In this document: in pieces, positions 1 through 6,206 of the stretch
Layout: each line of letters opens with the position of its first letter
How positions within the stretch are numbered: position 1 is the first letter of the stretch
Source: CAKSKB01 sp034186235
GTDB taxonomy: Bacteria > Bacillota > Clostridia > HGM11514
Direction: 5' to 3'
Assembly: GCA_034186235.1 (NCBI GenBank)
Contig: JAXGBA010000041.1
Span: 1 to 6,494 of the forward strand
Length of the DNA: 6,494 nt
Translations under genes and position numbers: made by a program
Notes under the pieces: model-generated
What the model saw: the letters and a program-made list of their open reading frames with translations, nothing else
The model's database searches: none
Told to the model about the DNA's origin: nothing

Positions 1-527
1 ACGCCCTCAACCTTTCCTGCTTCTTTGAAAGCAACTTCAATCGTTCCTGCCTTTGTGAAGGTATGCTTGATTGTGCCGCCGCCGGCCGGGATTTCCTTGG
101 CTGCGCCGTCAATCTTAACATAATCAATCTTTTTGCCATCATCGGGTTTTACGGCAACCGTTGTTTCGGTGCCGTCGATAACATTGATTTTATCGCCGTT
201 TTTAACGTCCTTATTGTTAATCTTAAGTGTTCCGCCGGCGCCCAATGTTACGGCAACCTCATAAGATGCCGCTGTTTTGGTTGTTACCGCAATCGAAGAA
301 GAAGCGTCCGTGAAGACATAAGCCGTGTTGTAGCTTGTCGAATTTGCCGCAACTTCCTGCTTTTTGCCGTCAATAGTAACGGTATCGATTACATAACCTG
401 CCTTTGCGGAAACAGCGATTTGGGATTCAAAATCAACCGGTACGGAAACCTTTGAACCGCTTGCAACAGACTTGCTGTTAACGGTTACTTCGGCACCTTC
501 ATCCGCCGTAACGGTAACCTTTTTGGT
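1..527 (-). repeat. Two tandem ~85-residue beta-repeat domains in the secreted protein (second one cut by the edge)
   Basis: Residues 1030-1115 (DNA 273-527) and 1118-1204 (DNA 1-263) align along their length. They share the pattern of a V-x-V start, V-x-(N/S)-G-(S/D)-K-(V/I)-x-V, a strand with V-A-V or I-A-V, then I-D-x-V-x-I-D-G (IDTVTIDG in the first, IDYVKIDG in the second) and a closing I-x-V strand. This resembles the divergent InlB B-repeat/bacterial-repeat class of extracellular stalk domains. A more diverged third copy lies at residues 686-774 (DNA 1293-1559), with GGKVTV and VKYNGV. Such repeats usually act as spacers in cell-surface proteins; more copies may follow beyond the left edge. 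Confidence 0.72.
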
Positions 528-3500
528 TTCCGCCATTGTTGTAACGGTTACATCGTCAAGGCAAATCTTGTAGTCATGCTCCTTAAGGGAAGCCGCAAGA
601 GCCTTAGCAGCCGCAGCCTGATCAACAGTGCCGTCAGTTGTGTTGGCGTCAACCGCCTCTTTTGCGAGCTTAACAATAGGATATGCATTTATATCATTTC
701 CGTTTGTAAGACCCTTAAATTCAAACTGGTTGTTGCCAAGACCGATTTCGTCAATCGGAGTACCGTCAACACGCGTTGTGTAAGCTTCTTCCACTATGAA
801 CGAAGGTGCGGTAGCGTATCTCCAACCGTCCTCGCCCTTAGGCGCACTTACGCTGCTATAGAACTGCGTGCGGTTTGCAGTTTCGCTCGGAACCCATGTG
901 CCCCAGCCTGTGCCCCACTTGTTGACGCTGCCGCCGGTGAAATTAAAGAATATCTGTGAGGCGTTGATATTGTCCATCGTAGCGCCCTTATCGGTATACT
1001 TATATTTAATCGAAAGCTTATAATCTCTGCCTATATCGAACTTATAGGGGGGCTTTGAAATCTGCACTCTGGGATACATTTCCTGGAGGTTGCCGTTCTT
1101 ATTAACGAACAGCTTAACAATTTCATCGGCATTCCAATCCTTCATTACAAGATATGTATTGCCGGTGGAATCCTTTTCAAAACCACTCTGATAATACTGG
1201 CCGCCGTTCGCAATACTCCATCCGCCGGAAAGTGCGCCCGCTGCAAAACCGTTGAAATCTTCCTTATAGATTTCAACCATTTGCTCGCTGATTTCGGAAA
1301 CGGCGACATCGAGTATACCGTTTTTGGTAACGGAAGCTGCGGGGATTGTCGCAACATACTTTCCGCCTTCCGCCTTTGCTTCCACAGCTACACCGTTGTA
1401 CTTAACGATAGGCTTGGATTCTGCCGTAATTTCGTACTTTGTCCCGAAATAGTCATTTACGGTAACTTTGCCGCCGTTTGCAACAGCTTCGGAAGCCTCG
1501 CAGCCAACACCCGTATTGGTGACAGCCGTAACGGAAGCATCGCCCGTAATGTTTACCGTGTCTTCATAATAAGTAGTTTCAGCCTTCCATTCAACATTGT
1601 CCATACCGAAAGCAATGTTGAGGTCGTCAAGAACCTTCTGGAAAGCTGCGGTTCTCTTGTCGGATTTAAGGCCGGAGCAATCCTGTCCGAGGCTCCACTC
1701 TGTTCCCACAAGAGATTCTTTTGTGTATGTGCCGTCTGCAATGCACGCTTCATCGCCGTAAACATGGTCGGCGTCAAGCGTGAAAGTATAACCGGTCAAA
1801 GGGGAGTTGGTTTTATCATCCTTAACAAATCCCGCACCCCAATATGCCTGATTGTCAACCAAAATCTTAAGAAGCGTATCGGCAATACTTACTTCAAAGA
1901 AGAAGTTATTAACGCTGCCGACAGTCCCGTCCGGAACGATTGTCAGATCATTGCTCGAGGTTGTAAGCTTGTAGTTAATACCTGTCGCAACATTTCTTCT
2001 CCAGCCGCTCGGAAGGTCTTTAGCAGTCTGCTTTGCTGCAGTTCCGCCGCTTGTTGTTGCTGCACCGATTAAGAAATAATACTGGTTGTAAGCCTTTGCG
2101 GTTGTGCCGCCTCCGTATCCAAGCAGCTTGTTTGTGCCCATGCCCTCAATACCGCTTACTCCGGCACTGAGAGCGGTTATATTACCGTTGTTTACAGAAC
2201 CCAAATCCCAGGACAGCGTGTAATTCTTTCCTGAAATATAAGGTACATTATTGCCGGCTTTGAGCCTGAAACCCAGGCTTGTAGCTACTCTTTTATCAGA
2301 CTCTGACGCAGCAGGCTTTCCTGCAAGACCGTCTGCGCTAAGTGTAACCGCACCGTAGTGATTGCCGGTACCGTCATCTTTAATGCTGTCGATTTTGCCG
2401 TTGTTCCATATAGGCAGCGAACCGCTTTCGTAATCTTCTTTAAAAACCGTAATTGTGCTGCCGGTTTCCGGTGGTTCTTCTTCGGGGTCACTCTGTTTAT
2501 GTATTCCGTTGAGAGATCCCATAAGGATCATGTCATCAATATAGTTCTTATACCCGTTTTGATATAATGGCCTGATTTCCATTGTTGCCCAGGTATTGCT
2601 GTCAACAGTACCGGATGGAATAGCGCTTTCTTCGGGTACGATATTTTTTGTTCCGATCAGTTCGCCGTCAAAATATGTATAAACCGACCAACCGTATTCA
2701 GCATCGGAATTCTTTTCGAGTGCCATCAGGAACTGATGCCAGCCCTTGGTTCTTGTTTTAATATCATTGGTTATATTATCTTCTGCAATAGTGTCATAGT
2801 AGTAATTCGCCGAGCTTCTCACTATACCGCTGTCAACAGCCTTCCACGAATTCATGCCTTTCCATTTTTCGGCAAATTCTCCATAGCCGTAATCTTTCTC
2901 AAAATTACTGTTTTGGTGGAAAAGAGCAGAATCCGTAAAACAGATATTTTCAAAGCCTACCGAATAATCGCCGCTGAAATCATCGTAAAACCAGCCTGCC
3001 ATTGAGCGGTATCCACTGTCCCACCATCTTTCGGTCATAGAAGTGCTTACGGTAGATGCATCTTTATTCTTTGCCCACGACTTTCTCATAAGCCTTACCG
3101 TATAGTTGTTCGGCCAATTGCTGAGAGCGCTGCCATCGTAATGCCCGCCCTCAGGCGTACCGGGTTTGCCGCTCGTCACATATGCAGCATCGGTTGCATT
3201 GCTTACATTAGCCTCAGGAGAAATCGGCTGTTCGGCAGATGTTTTCGAATCCTGTCTGGTCATAATCATTTTCGCCGTATTCCTGCCATATTTTGCAGAT
3301 ATTACCGCCATACCGTTTTTTCCGGTCGATGAAAGCTTGTTTCCGTCAAACTTGAAAACAGTTTCATCAGAGCTTGAATATGCAATCTCCGAATTGCCCG
3401 TCAGCACAGTCTCGCTTCCGTCCGACACTAATGTCCCGATAACGGTAAGAGGCTCGGCATTTCTGTCTTCCCCGCAATAGAAACATTTGTTTTCAGTAAT

Positions 3501-3614
3501 ACTGATTGCCGAGAATTCTTTGGCTGTATAAGCTGTTTCCGCGAAAGCCGCAGACTGCAGCGATGCCAAAATCATCACCATCGAAAGCAGTAAACCGATA
3601 ATTTTTCTGTACAT
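1..3614 (-). CDS. Large secreted modular protein with Ig-like, LamG-like and sugar-binding-like modules (partial, C-terminus beyond left edge)
   Basis: The minus-strand frame is open from the ATG at 3614-3612 to the window edge, giving at least 1204 residues with no stop. The start is supported by a GGGGGGA ribosome site 6 bases upstream and by a Sec signal peptide at residues 1-25 (MYRK, then a hydrophobic core, cleavage predicted after AAFA before Glu26). Visible modules: a BIG_2-like Ig domain at about 56-118 (SSDETVF and NGMAVISAKYG); a LamG/concanavalin-like module at about 150-366 (GWHQFLMAL, YFDGELIGT, closing strand YIDDMIL); a Pro/Glu-rich linker at about 373-386; a sugar-binding-like module at about 388-677; a beta repeat at 686-774; a second sugar-binding-like module at about 781-1025; and two more beta repeats from 1030 to the edge. 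A CxxC pair lies at 44-47. No catalytic domain, anchor, SLH or sortase signal is visible, though these could lie in the missing C-terminus. The role is inferred as extracellular glycan binding or surface adhesion. It could equally be the front of a large glycoside hydrolase or polysaccharide lyase. The frame is certain; the function is not. Confidence 0.92.
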   Translation of the reverse strand, partial: MYRKIIGLLLSMVMILASLQSAAFAETAYTAKEFSAISITENKCFYCGEDRNAEPLTVIGTLVSDGSETVLTGNSEIAYSSSDETVFKFDGNKLSSTGKNGMAVISAKYGRNTAKMIMTRQDSKTSAEQPISPEANVSNATDAAYVTSGKPGTPEGGHYDGSALSNWPNNYTVRLMRKSWAKNKDASTVSTSMTERWWDSGYRSMAGWFYDDFSGDYSVGFENICFTDSALFHQNSNFEKDYGYGEFAEKWKGMNSWKAVDSGIVRSSANYYYDTIAEDNITNDIKTRTKGWHQFLMALEKNSDAEYGWSVYTYFDGELIGTKNIVPEESAIPSGTVDSNTWATMEIRPLYQNGYKNYIDDMILMGSLNGIHKQSDPEEEPPETGSTITVFKEDYESGSLPIWNNGKIDSIKDDGTGNHYGAVTLSADGLAGKPAASESDKRVATSLGFRLKAGNNVPYISGKNYTLSWDLGSVNNGNITALSAGVSGIEGMGTNKLLGYGGGTTAKAYNQYYFLIGAATTSGGTAAKQTAKDLPSGWRRNVATGINYKLTTSSNDLTIVPDGTVGSVNNFFFEVSIADTLLKILVDNQAYWGAGFVKDDKTNSPLTGYTFTLDADHVYGDEACIADGTYTKESLVGTEWSLGQDCSGLKSDKRTAAFQKVLDDLNIAFGMDNVEWKAETTYYEDTVNITGDASVTAVTNTGVGCEASEAVANGGKVTVNDYFGTKYEITAESKPIVKYNGVAVEAKAEGGKYVATIPAASVTKNGILDVAVSEISEQMVEIYKEDFNGFAAGALSGGWSIANGGQYYQSGFEKDSTGNTYLVMKDWNADEIVKLFVNKNGNLQEMYPRVQISKPPYKFDIGRDYKLSIKYKYTDKGATMDNINASQIFFNFTGGSVNKWGTGWGTWVPSETANRTQFYSSVSAPKGEDGWRYATAPSFIVEEAYTTRVDGTPIDEIGLGNNQFEFKGLTNGNDINAYPIVKLAKEAVDANTTDGTVDQAAAAKALAASLKEHDYKICLDDVTVTTMAETKKVTVTADEGAEVTVNSKSVASGSKVSVPVDFESQIAVSAKAGYVIDTVTIDGKKQEVAANSTSYNTAYVFTDASSSIAVTTKTAASYEVAVTLGAGGTLKINNKDVKNGDKINVIDGTETTVAVKPDDGKKIDYVKIDGAAKEIPAGGGTIKHTFTKAGTIEVAFKEAGKVEG
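540..1274 (-). other. Sugar-binding-like beta-sandwich module B of the secreted protein (paralogue of module A)
   Basis: Residues about 781-1025 begin EIYKEDFNGF, reach a Trp about a dozen residues later, carry DSTGNTYLV at 815-823, and end with an Ala-rich helix followed by KICLDDVTV. The order and type of landmarks match module A at 388-677, and both are followed by a beta repeat of the same family, so a module-plus-repeat unit appears to have been duplicated. The middle is rich in aromatic residues and Gly (NKWGTGWGTW), as in many ligand-binding beta-sandwich surfaces. Sugar binding is an inference. Confidence 0.55.
1584..2453 (-). other. Sugar-binding-like beta-sandwich module A of the secreted protein
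   Basis: Residues about 388-677 open with FKEDYESG followed by a Trp, contain DDGTGNHY at 413-420, and close with a short helix (TAAFQKVLDDL) and the strand GMDNVEW. The same landmarks recur in order in the later module at residues 781-1025 (EDFNG, KDSTGNTY, a helix rich in Ala, CLDDVTV). This indicates two paralogous modules within one protein. The EDF-x-x-G-x-W opening and the D-D/N-V closing strand are common in jelly-roll or LamG-like carbohydrate-binding modules. No specific CBM family can be named from inspection. Confidence 0.55.
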
Positions 3615-3620
3615 ATTAAA

Positions 3621-3627
3621 TCCCCCC
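3621..3627 (-). promoter_or_regulatory. Ribosome binding site of the secreted-protein gene
   Basis: On the minus strand GGGGGGA stands 6 bases before the ATG at 3614-3612. It fixes this ATG as the start in preference to the in-frame Met codons at residues 12 and 14, which lie inside the signal-peptide hydrophobic core. Confidence 0.75.
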
Positions 3628-3654
3628 AATAATTAAATATAATTTTACATTTAT

Positions 3655-3674
3655 ATTATATCAAATTATATCAA
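3655..3674. repeat. Perfect 10-bp tandem repeat over the -10 box
   Basis: ATTATATCAA occurs twice in immediate succession, at 3655-3664 and 3665-3674 on the plus strand, followed by a degenerate third unit (AATATCATTT). Each unit contains TATAAT on the minus strand, so the -10 box of the leftward promoter is duplicated. Only the copy at 3665-3670 has a -35 box at proper spacing. The 10-bp period is close to one helical turn. Confidence 0.85.
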
Positions 3675-3693
3675 AATATCATTTATATGTCAA
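3665..3693 (-). promoter_or_regulatory. Consensus sigma-A promoter of the secreted-protein gene
   Basis: On the minus strand the -35 box TTGACA is at 3693-3688 and the -10 box TATAAT at 3670-3665, both perfect matches, with a 17-bp spacer. A TG one base upstream of the -10 (TGATATAAT) adds an extended -10 element. Transcription is expected to start near 3658, giving a leader of roughly 44 bases. Confidence 0.85.
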
Positions 3694-3750
3694 CCGTATT
3701 TTTATCATATTCTTCACGCTTATCCTGAAAAACATCATATATCATTTTCC

Positions 3751-3779
3751 TTGACTTTGCCTTCTCGCCGTGCTATAAT
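3751..3779 (+). promoter_or_regulatory. Consensus sigma-A promoter of the GH95 gene
   Basis: TTGACT at 3751-3756 (one mismatch to TTGACA) and TATAAT at 3774-3779 are separated by 17 bp, with an extended -10 TG (TGCTATAAT). Transcription should start near 3786, leaving a leader of about 30 bases. The two -35 boxes of the divergent promoters lie 57 bp apart (3694-3750), which could hold a shared regulator site. I found no convincing palindrome there. Confidence 0.85.
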
Positions 3780-3802
3780 ATACTAAAATTATAAATAAAT
3801 TC

Positions 3803-3808
3803 AGGGAG
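3803..3808 (+). promoter_or_regulatory. Ribosome binding site of the GH95 gene
   Basis: AGGGAG lies 7 bases before the ATG at 3816 and supports that start. No other in-frame start with a comparable site lies nearby. Confidence 0.8.
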
Positions 3809-3815
3809 AAAGATA

Positions 3816-6107
3816 ATGGAAAATAAACTTAAATACTCATCTCCGGCAAACTCTTTCGAGGAAAGCCTTGTTTTAGGCTCCGGTTCGCTCGGCGCTGCGG
3901 TTTACGGAAATCCCTCAAACGACAGGATTTCCCTCAACTCCGACACCTTCTGGTCGGGGCTTCCGGGGGACGGTATTTCGGACCGCCGTAAGGCGGTAAA
4001 CGAGCTTCAAAGGCTTGTTCTTGACGGCAAAATCGCCGAGGCGGAGGAGCTCACCGTAAAAGAAATTCTTCACGAAAACGGCGCAAAATATCTGCCTGTC
4101 GGAAGCGTTTACATCAAATCCGAAGGCGAGTTCTCGGATTACAAAAGAACCCTCGACCTCGAAACTGCCGTTGCGGAGGTTACATACAGCTTGGGCGGCG
4201 TCAATTTCAAGCGTGAGTATTTTGCGAGCTTTCCCGATTCGTGCATTGCAATAAGAATCACGGCGGACAAGCCGAAATCCGTTTCGTTCACGCTGTCGGC
4301 GGAAACTCCGTTCAAATCGAGTTTCAAAGAGTACGGCGGAATGCTCATTATGCAGGGCGAATCGCCGTATAATTTTCACAAGGACGAAAACCAAAAAATC
4401 ACCCTCGGCTACAGCGATGAACCCTCGGAGCGCTGCACCTGCTTTACAACCGCAGTTAAAGTCATTGCGGACAGCCAAAAGTTTGCCTACGGCGACATCA
4501 CGGTCGAAAATTCCGACGAGGCGGTTATATTTATATGTATAGAAACAAGCTACAGCGGCTTTGACCGCCATCCCTTCACAGAGGGCAGACCCCACGAAAA
4601 ACTGTGCGTTGAGCACATATCAAAGCTTTCCGATTTTGAGTCCGTAAAGCTTTCACACACCAAAGATTTCTCGGAGCTTTACAGCCGTGCGGCGATTGAC
4701 CTGTGCTGTCCGGAAAATGAAAAAGATACCGATACCCGTCTTGAAGAGTTTGACGGAAGTGACATCGGGCTTTACGAACTCATTTTCAATTTCGGCAGAT
4801 ACCTTATGATTTCCTCGTCAAGGCAGGGCACGCAGGCGACAAATCTTCAGGGAATCTGGAACGAACACACGATTCCGCCGTGGGCAAGCGCATACACGGT
4901 TAACATAAACACCGAAATGAACTACTGGCCGGCGTTCAGCACCAATCTTGCGGAATGCTTTGAACCGTTTTTGGATTTGCTCGAAAAAATGCGTATAAAC
5001 GGCAGGATTACGGCAAAACAGCTTTACGGAGCCGGCGGCTTCGTGGCTTTCCACAACTCGGACATATGGGGCAAAGCCTCACCCGTAGGAAAAGAGCCGG
5101 GGCGACCTGCGTGCCGCTGGGGTTACTGGAACATGGCTTCGGGGTGGATGGCGGTTCAGCTCTATGATTTATACGAATACACCTTCGATAAAGACCTCCT
5201 CAAAAACCGAATTTACCCGATTATGAAGGAAGCGGCGGAGTTTTACATGGACACCATGATTGAGGACAGCGACGGCTCATACATCCTCTGTCCCTCAACC
5301 TCGCCCGAAAACCAATATGTGCTTAGCGGCGAAAACTGCGCAATTGCGAAGTATACCACGATGACGACAAGCATAATCAAGGAGCTTTTCGACAGGCTTA
5401 AATCCGCTGCGGATATTTTGGGCGATGATTCGGAATTTATAGAAAAACTCAGGAAAATCAAGCTTCCCGAGCTCAAGGGAGATTACGAAGGAAGGCTTTT
5501 GGAATGGGACAAAGAATATCCCGAGCAGGACAGGCATCACAGGCATGTGTCGCACCTTTTCAGCCTGTTCCCCGGAGAACTTATCGACCCAAAAACAACC
5601 CCCGAGCTTGCCGAAATGTGCAAAAAATCGCTTGAGGCAAGGGGCGACGGCGGAACCGGCTGGAGCCTTGCATGGAAGGTTAATCTTTACGCGATGCTGC
5701 GCCTGGGCGACCGCGCGCTGGACATTCTCAAAAACCAGCTCAATCTCGTTCTCAGAAACGACATGGATTACGGCATCGCCGGCGGAACATACCCGAACAT
5801 GCTCTGTGCGCATCCGCCGTTCCAGATTGACGGAAACTTCGGCGTTACAGCCGGCATAGCAAACATGCTTCTTCAGAGCAAACCCGGAAAAATCACGCTT
5901 CTTCCGGCACTGCCGAAAACCTGGAAAAACGGCAGTTTCAAGGGACTTGTCGCAAAAGGAAATGTTTCCGTAAGCGCCGCTTGGAAGGACGGGCACATCG
6001 CATACCTTTCGGTTGTATCCCCCGTTTCGCAGCATATCACAATCACCGCCGAAGAGAAATCGTTTGAAGCAAACATCGAATCCGGCAAGGAAATCAGAAT
6101 TTTATAA
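3816..6107 (+). CDS. GH95 family alpha-L-fucosidase / alpha-L-galactosidase, cytoplasmic
   Basis: This 763-residue protein is a full-length glycoside hydrolase family 95 enzyme, which removes terminal L-fucose (or L-galactose) from glycans by inversion. The N-terminal beta-sandwich (about 1-245) carries the family opening LVLGSGSLGAAVYG and the signature ISLNSDTFWSGLP. A helical linker leads to the (alpha/alpha)6 barrel (about 300-685), with GTQATNLQGIWN, NINTEMNYWP, PSTSPEN, HRHVSHLFSLFPG and FQIDGNFG. A small C-terminal beta domain ends the protein. By analogy with Bifidobacterium bifidum AfcA, Glu498 is the general acid, and Asn363 and Asn365 with Asp672 form the general-base system; all are present. 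The residue two before the first Asn is Thr361, where AfcA, as I recall, has His, so L-galactose specificity is possible. There is no signal peptide, so it probably acts in the cytoplasm on imported oligosaccharides. It has its own promoter and terminator and looks monocistronic; no transporter or fucose-catabolism gene is visible. Family assignment is very secure, exact substrate is not. Confidence 0.96.
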   Translation: MENKLKYSSPANSFEESLVLGSGSLGAAVYGNPSNDRISLNSDTFWSGLPGDGISDRRKAVNELQRLVLDGKIAEAEELTVKEILHENGAKYLPVGSVYIKSEGEFSDYKRTLDLETAVAEVTYSLGGVNFKREYFASFPDSCIAIRITADKPKSVSFTLSAETPFKSSFKEYGGMLIMQGESPYNFHKDENQKITLGYSDEPSERCTCFTTAVKVIADSQKFAYGDITVENSDEAVIFICIETSYSGFDRHPFTEGRPHEKLCVEHISKLSDFESVKLSHTKDFSELYSRAAIDLCCPENEKDTDTRLEEFDGSDIGLYELIFNFGRYLMISSSRQGTQATNLQGIWNEHTIPPWASAYTVNINTEMNYWPAFSTNLAECFEPFLDLLEKMRINGRITAKQLYGAGGFVAFHNSDIWGKASPVGKEPGRPACRWGYWNMASGWMAVQLYDLYEYTFDKDLLKNRIYPIMKEAAEFYMDTMIEDSDGSYILCPSTSPENQYVLSGENCAIAKYTTMTTSIIKELFDRLKSAADILGDDSEFIEKLRKIKLPELKGDYEGRLLEWDKEYPEQDRHHRHVSHLFSLFPGELIDPKTTPELAEMCKKSLEARGDGGTGWSLAWKVNLYAMLRLGDRALDILKNQLNLVLRNDMDYGIAGGTYPNMLCAHPPFQIDGNFGVTAGIANMLLQSKPGKITLLPALPKTWKNGSFKGLVAKGNVSVSAAWKDGHIAYLSVVSPVSQHITITAEEKSFEANIESGKEIRIL

Positions 6108-6113
6108 AATCAT

Positions 6114-6149
6114 AACGGCGGCCCGGTTTATGAGTCGCCGTTTTATTTT
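6114..6149 (+). terminator. Rho-independent terminator after the GH95 gene
   Basis: AACGGCGGC (6114-6122) pairs with GTCGCCGTT (6134-6142), forming a 9-bp GC-rich stem with one G-U pair and an 11-base loop, followed by a T-rich tail (TTTTATTTT, 6141-6149). It begins 7 bases after the GH95 stop codon and should separate the gene from the next one. Confidence 0.85.
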
Positions 6150-6180
6150 GGTTCAAAATCATTGACATTGCCCGGTTTAT
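6121..6180 (+). repeat. 11-bp direct repeat in terminator loop and promoter spacer
   Basis: GCCCGGTTTAT occurs at 6121-6131, in the inner stem and loop of the terminator, and again at 6170-6180, inside the spacer of the next promoter. The copies start 49 bp apart and are identical. Their meaning is unknown. Confidence 0.7.
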
Positions 6181-6190
6181 ATTGTATAAT
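6162..6190 (+). promoter_or_regulatory. Consensus sigma-A promoter of the membrane-protein gene
   Basis: TTGACA at 6162-6167 and TATAAT at 6185-6190 are perfect matches with a 17-bp spacer. The expected transcription start is near 6196-6198, on top of the ribosome binding site, so the leader would be only about 10 bases. Confidence 0.82.
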
Positions 6191-6195
6191 TATAC

Positions 6196-6202
6196 GGGGT
6201 GA
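6196..6202 (+). promoter_or_regulatory. Ribosome binding site that decides a TTG start
   Basis: GGGGTGA, a close match to the GGAGGTGA anti-Shine-Dalgarno target, precedes the TTG at 6207 by 4 bases (7 bases from the G run). The overlapping GTG at 6199-6201 reaches a stop codon after two further codons (GTG AGT TTT TGA), and the first in-frame ATG at 6234 has no such site, so TTG is preferred. Confidence 0.65.
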
Positions 6203-6206
6203 GTTT

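Noticed and set aside
63..959. Plus-strand open frames at 63-455 and 576-959
   Set aside because: Both are antisense to the continuous minus-strand frame that encodes recognisable repeat domains, and their translations look like low-quality Cys/Arg-rich shadows.
1281..2072. Plus-strand open frame of 263 codons
   Set aside because: It lies wholly antisense to the secreted-protein frame. Its translation is rich in Cys, Asn and Arg with no domain pattern, and no ribosome site precedes it; it is a shadow of the minus-strand gene.
2736..3480. Plus-strand open frames at 2736-3005, 3141-3332 and 3166-3480
   Set aside because: They overlap each other and the N-terminal half of the secreted protein in antisense, with no ribosome sites and no motifs.
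3694..3750. Possible shared operator between the divergent promoters
   Set aside because: Only a short direct repeat ATCATAT (3704-3710 and 3734-3740) was found, in AT-rich DNA. There is no convincing inverted repeat, so no operator is called.
3915..4616. Minus-strand open frame of 233 codons inside the GH95 gene
   Set aside because: It is antisense to the N-terminal beta-sandwich of a well-supported enzyme. Long antisense frames are expected from its codon bias.
5295..6035. Minus-strand open frame of 246 codons inside the GH95 gene
   Set aside because: It is antisense to the catalytic barrel and C-terminal domain, with no start context and no family features.
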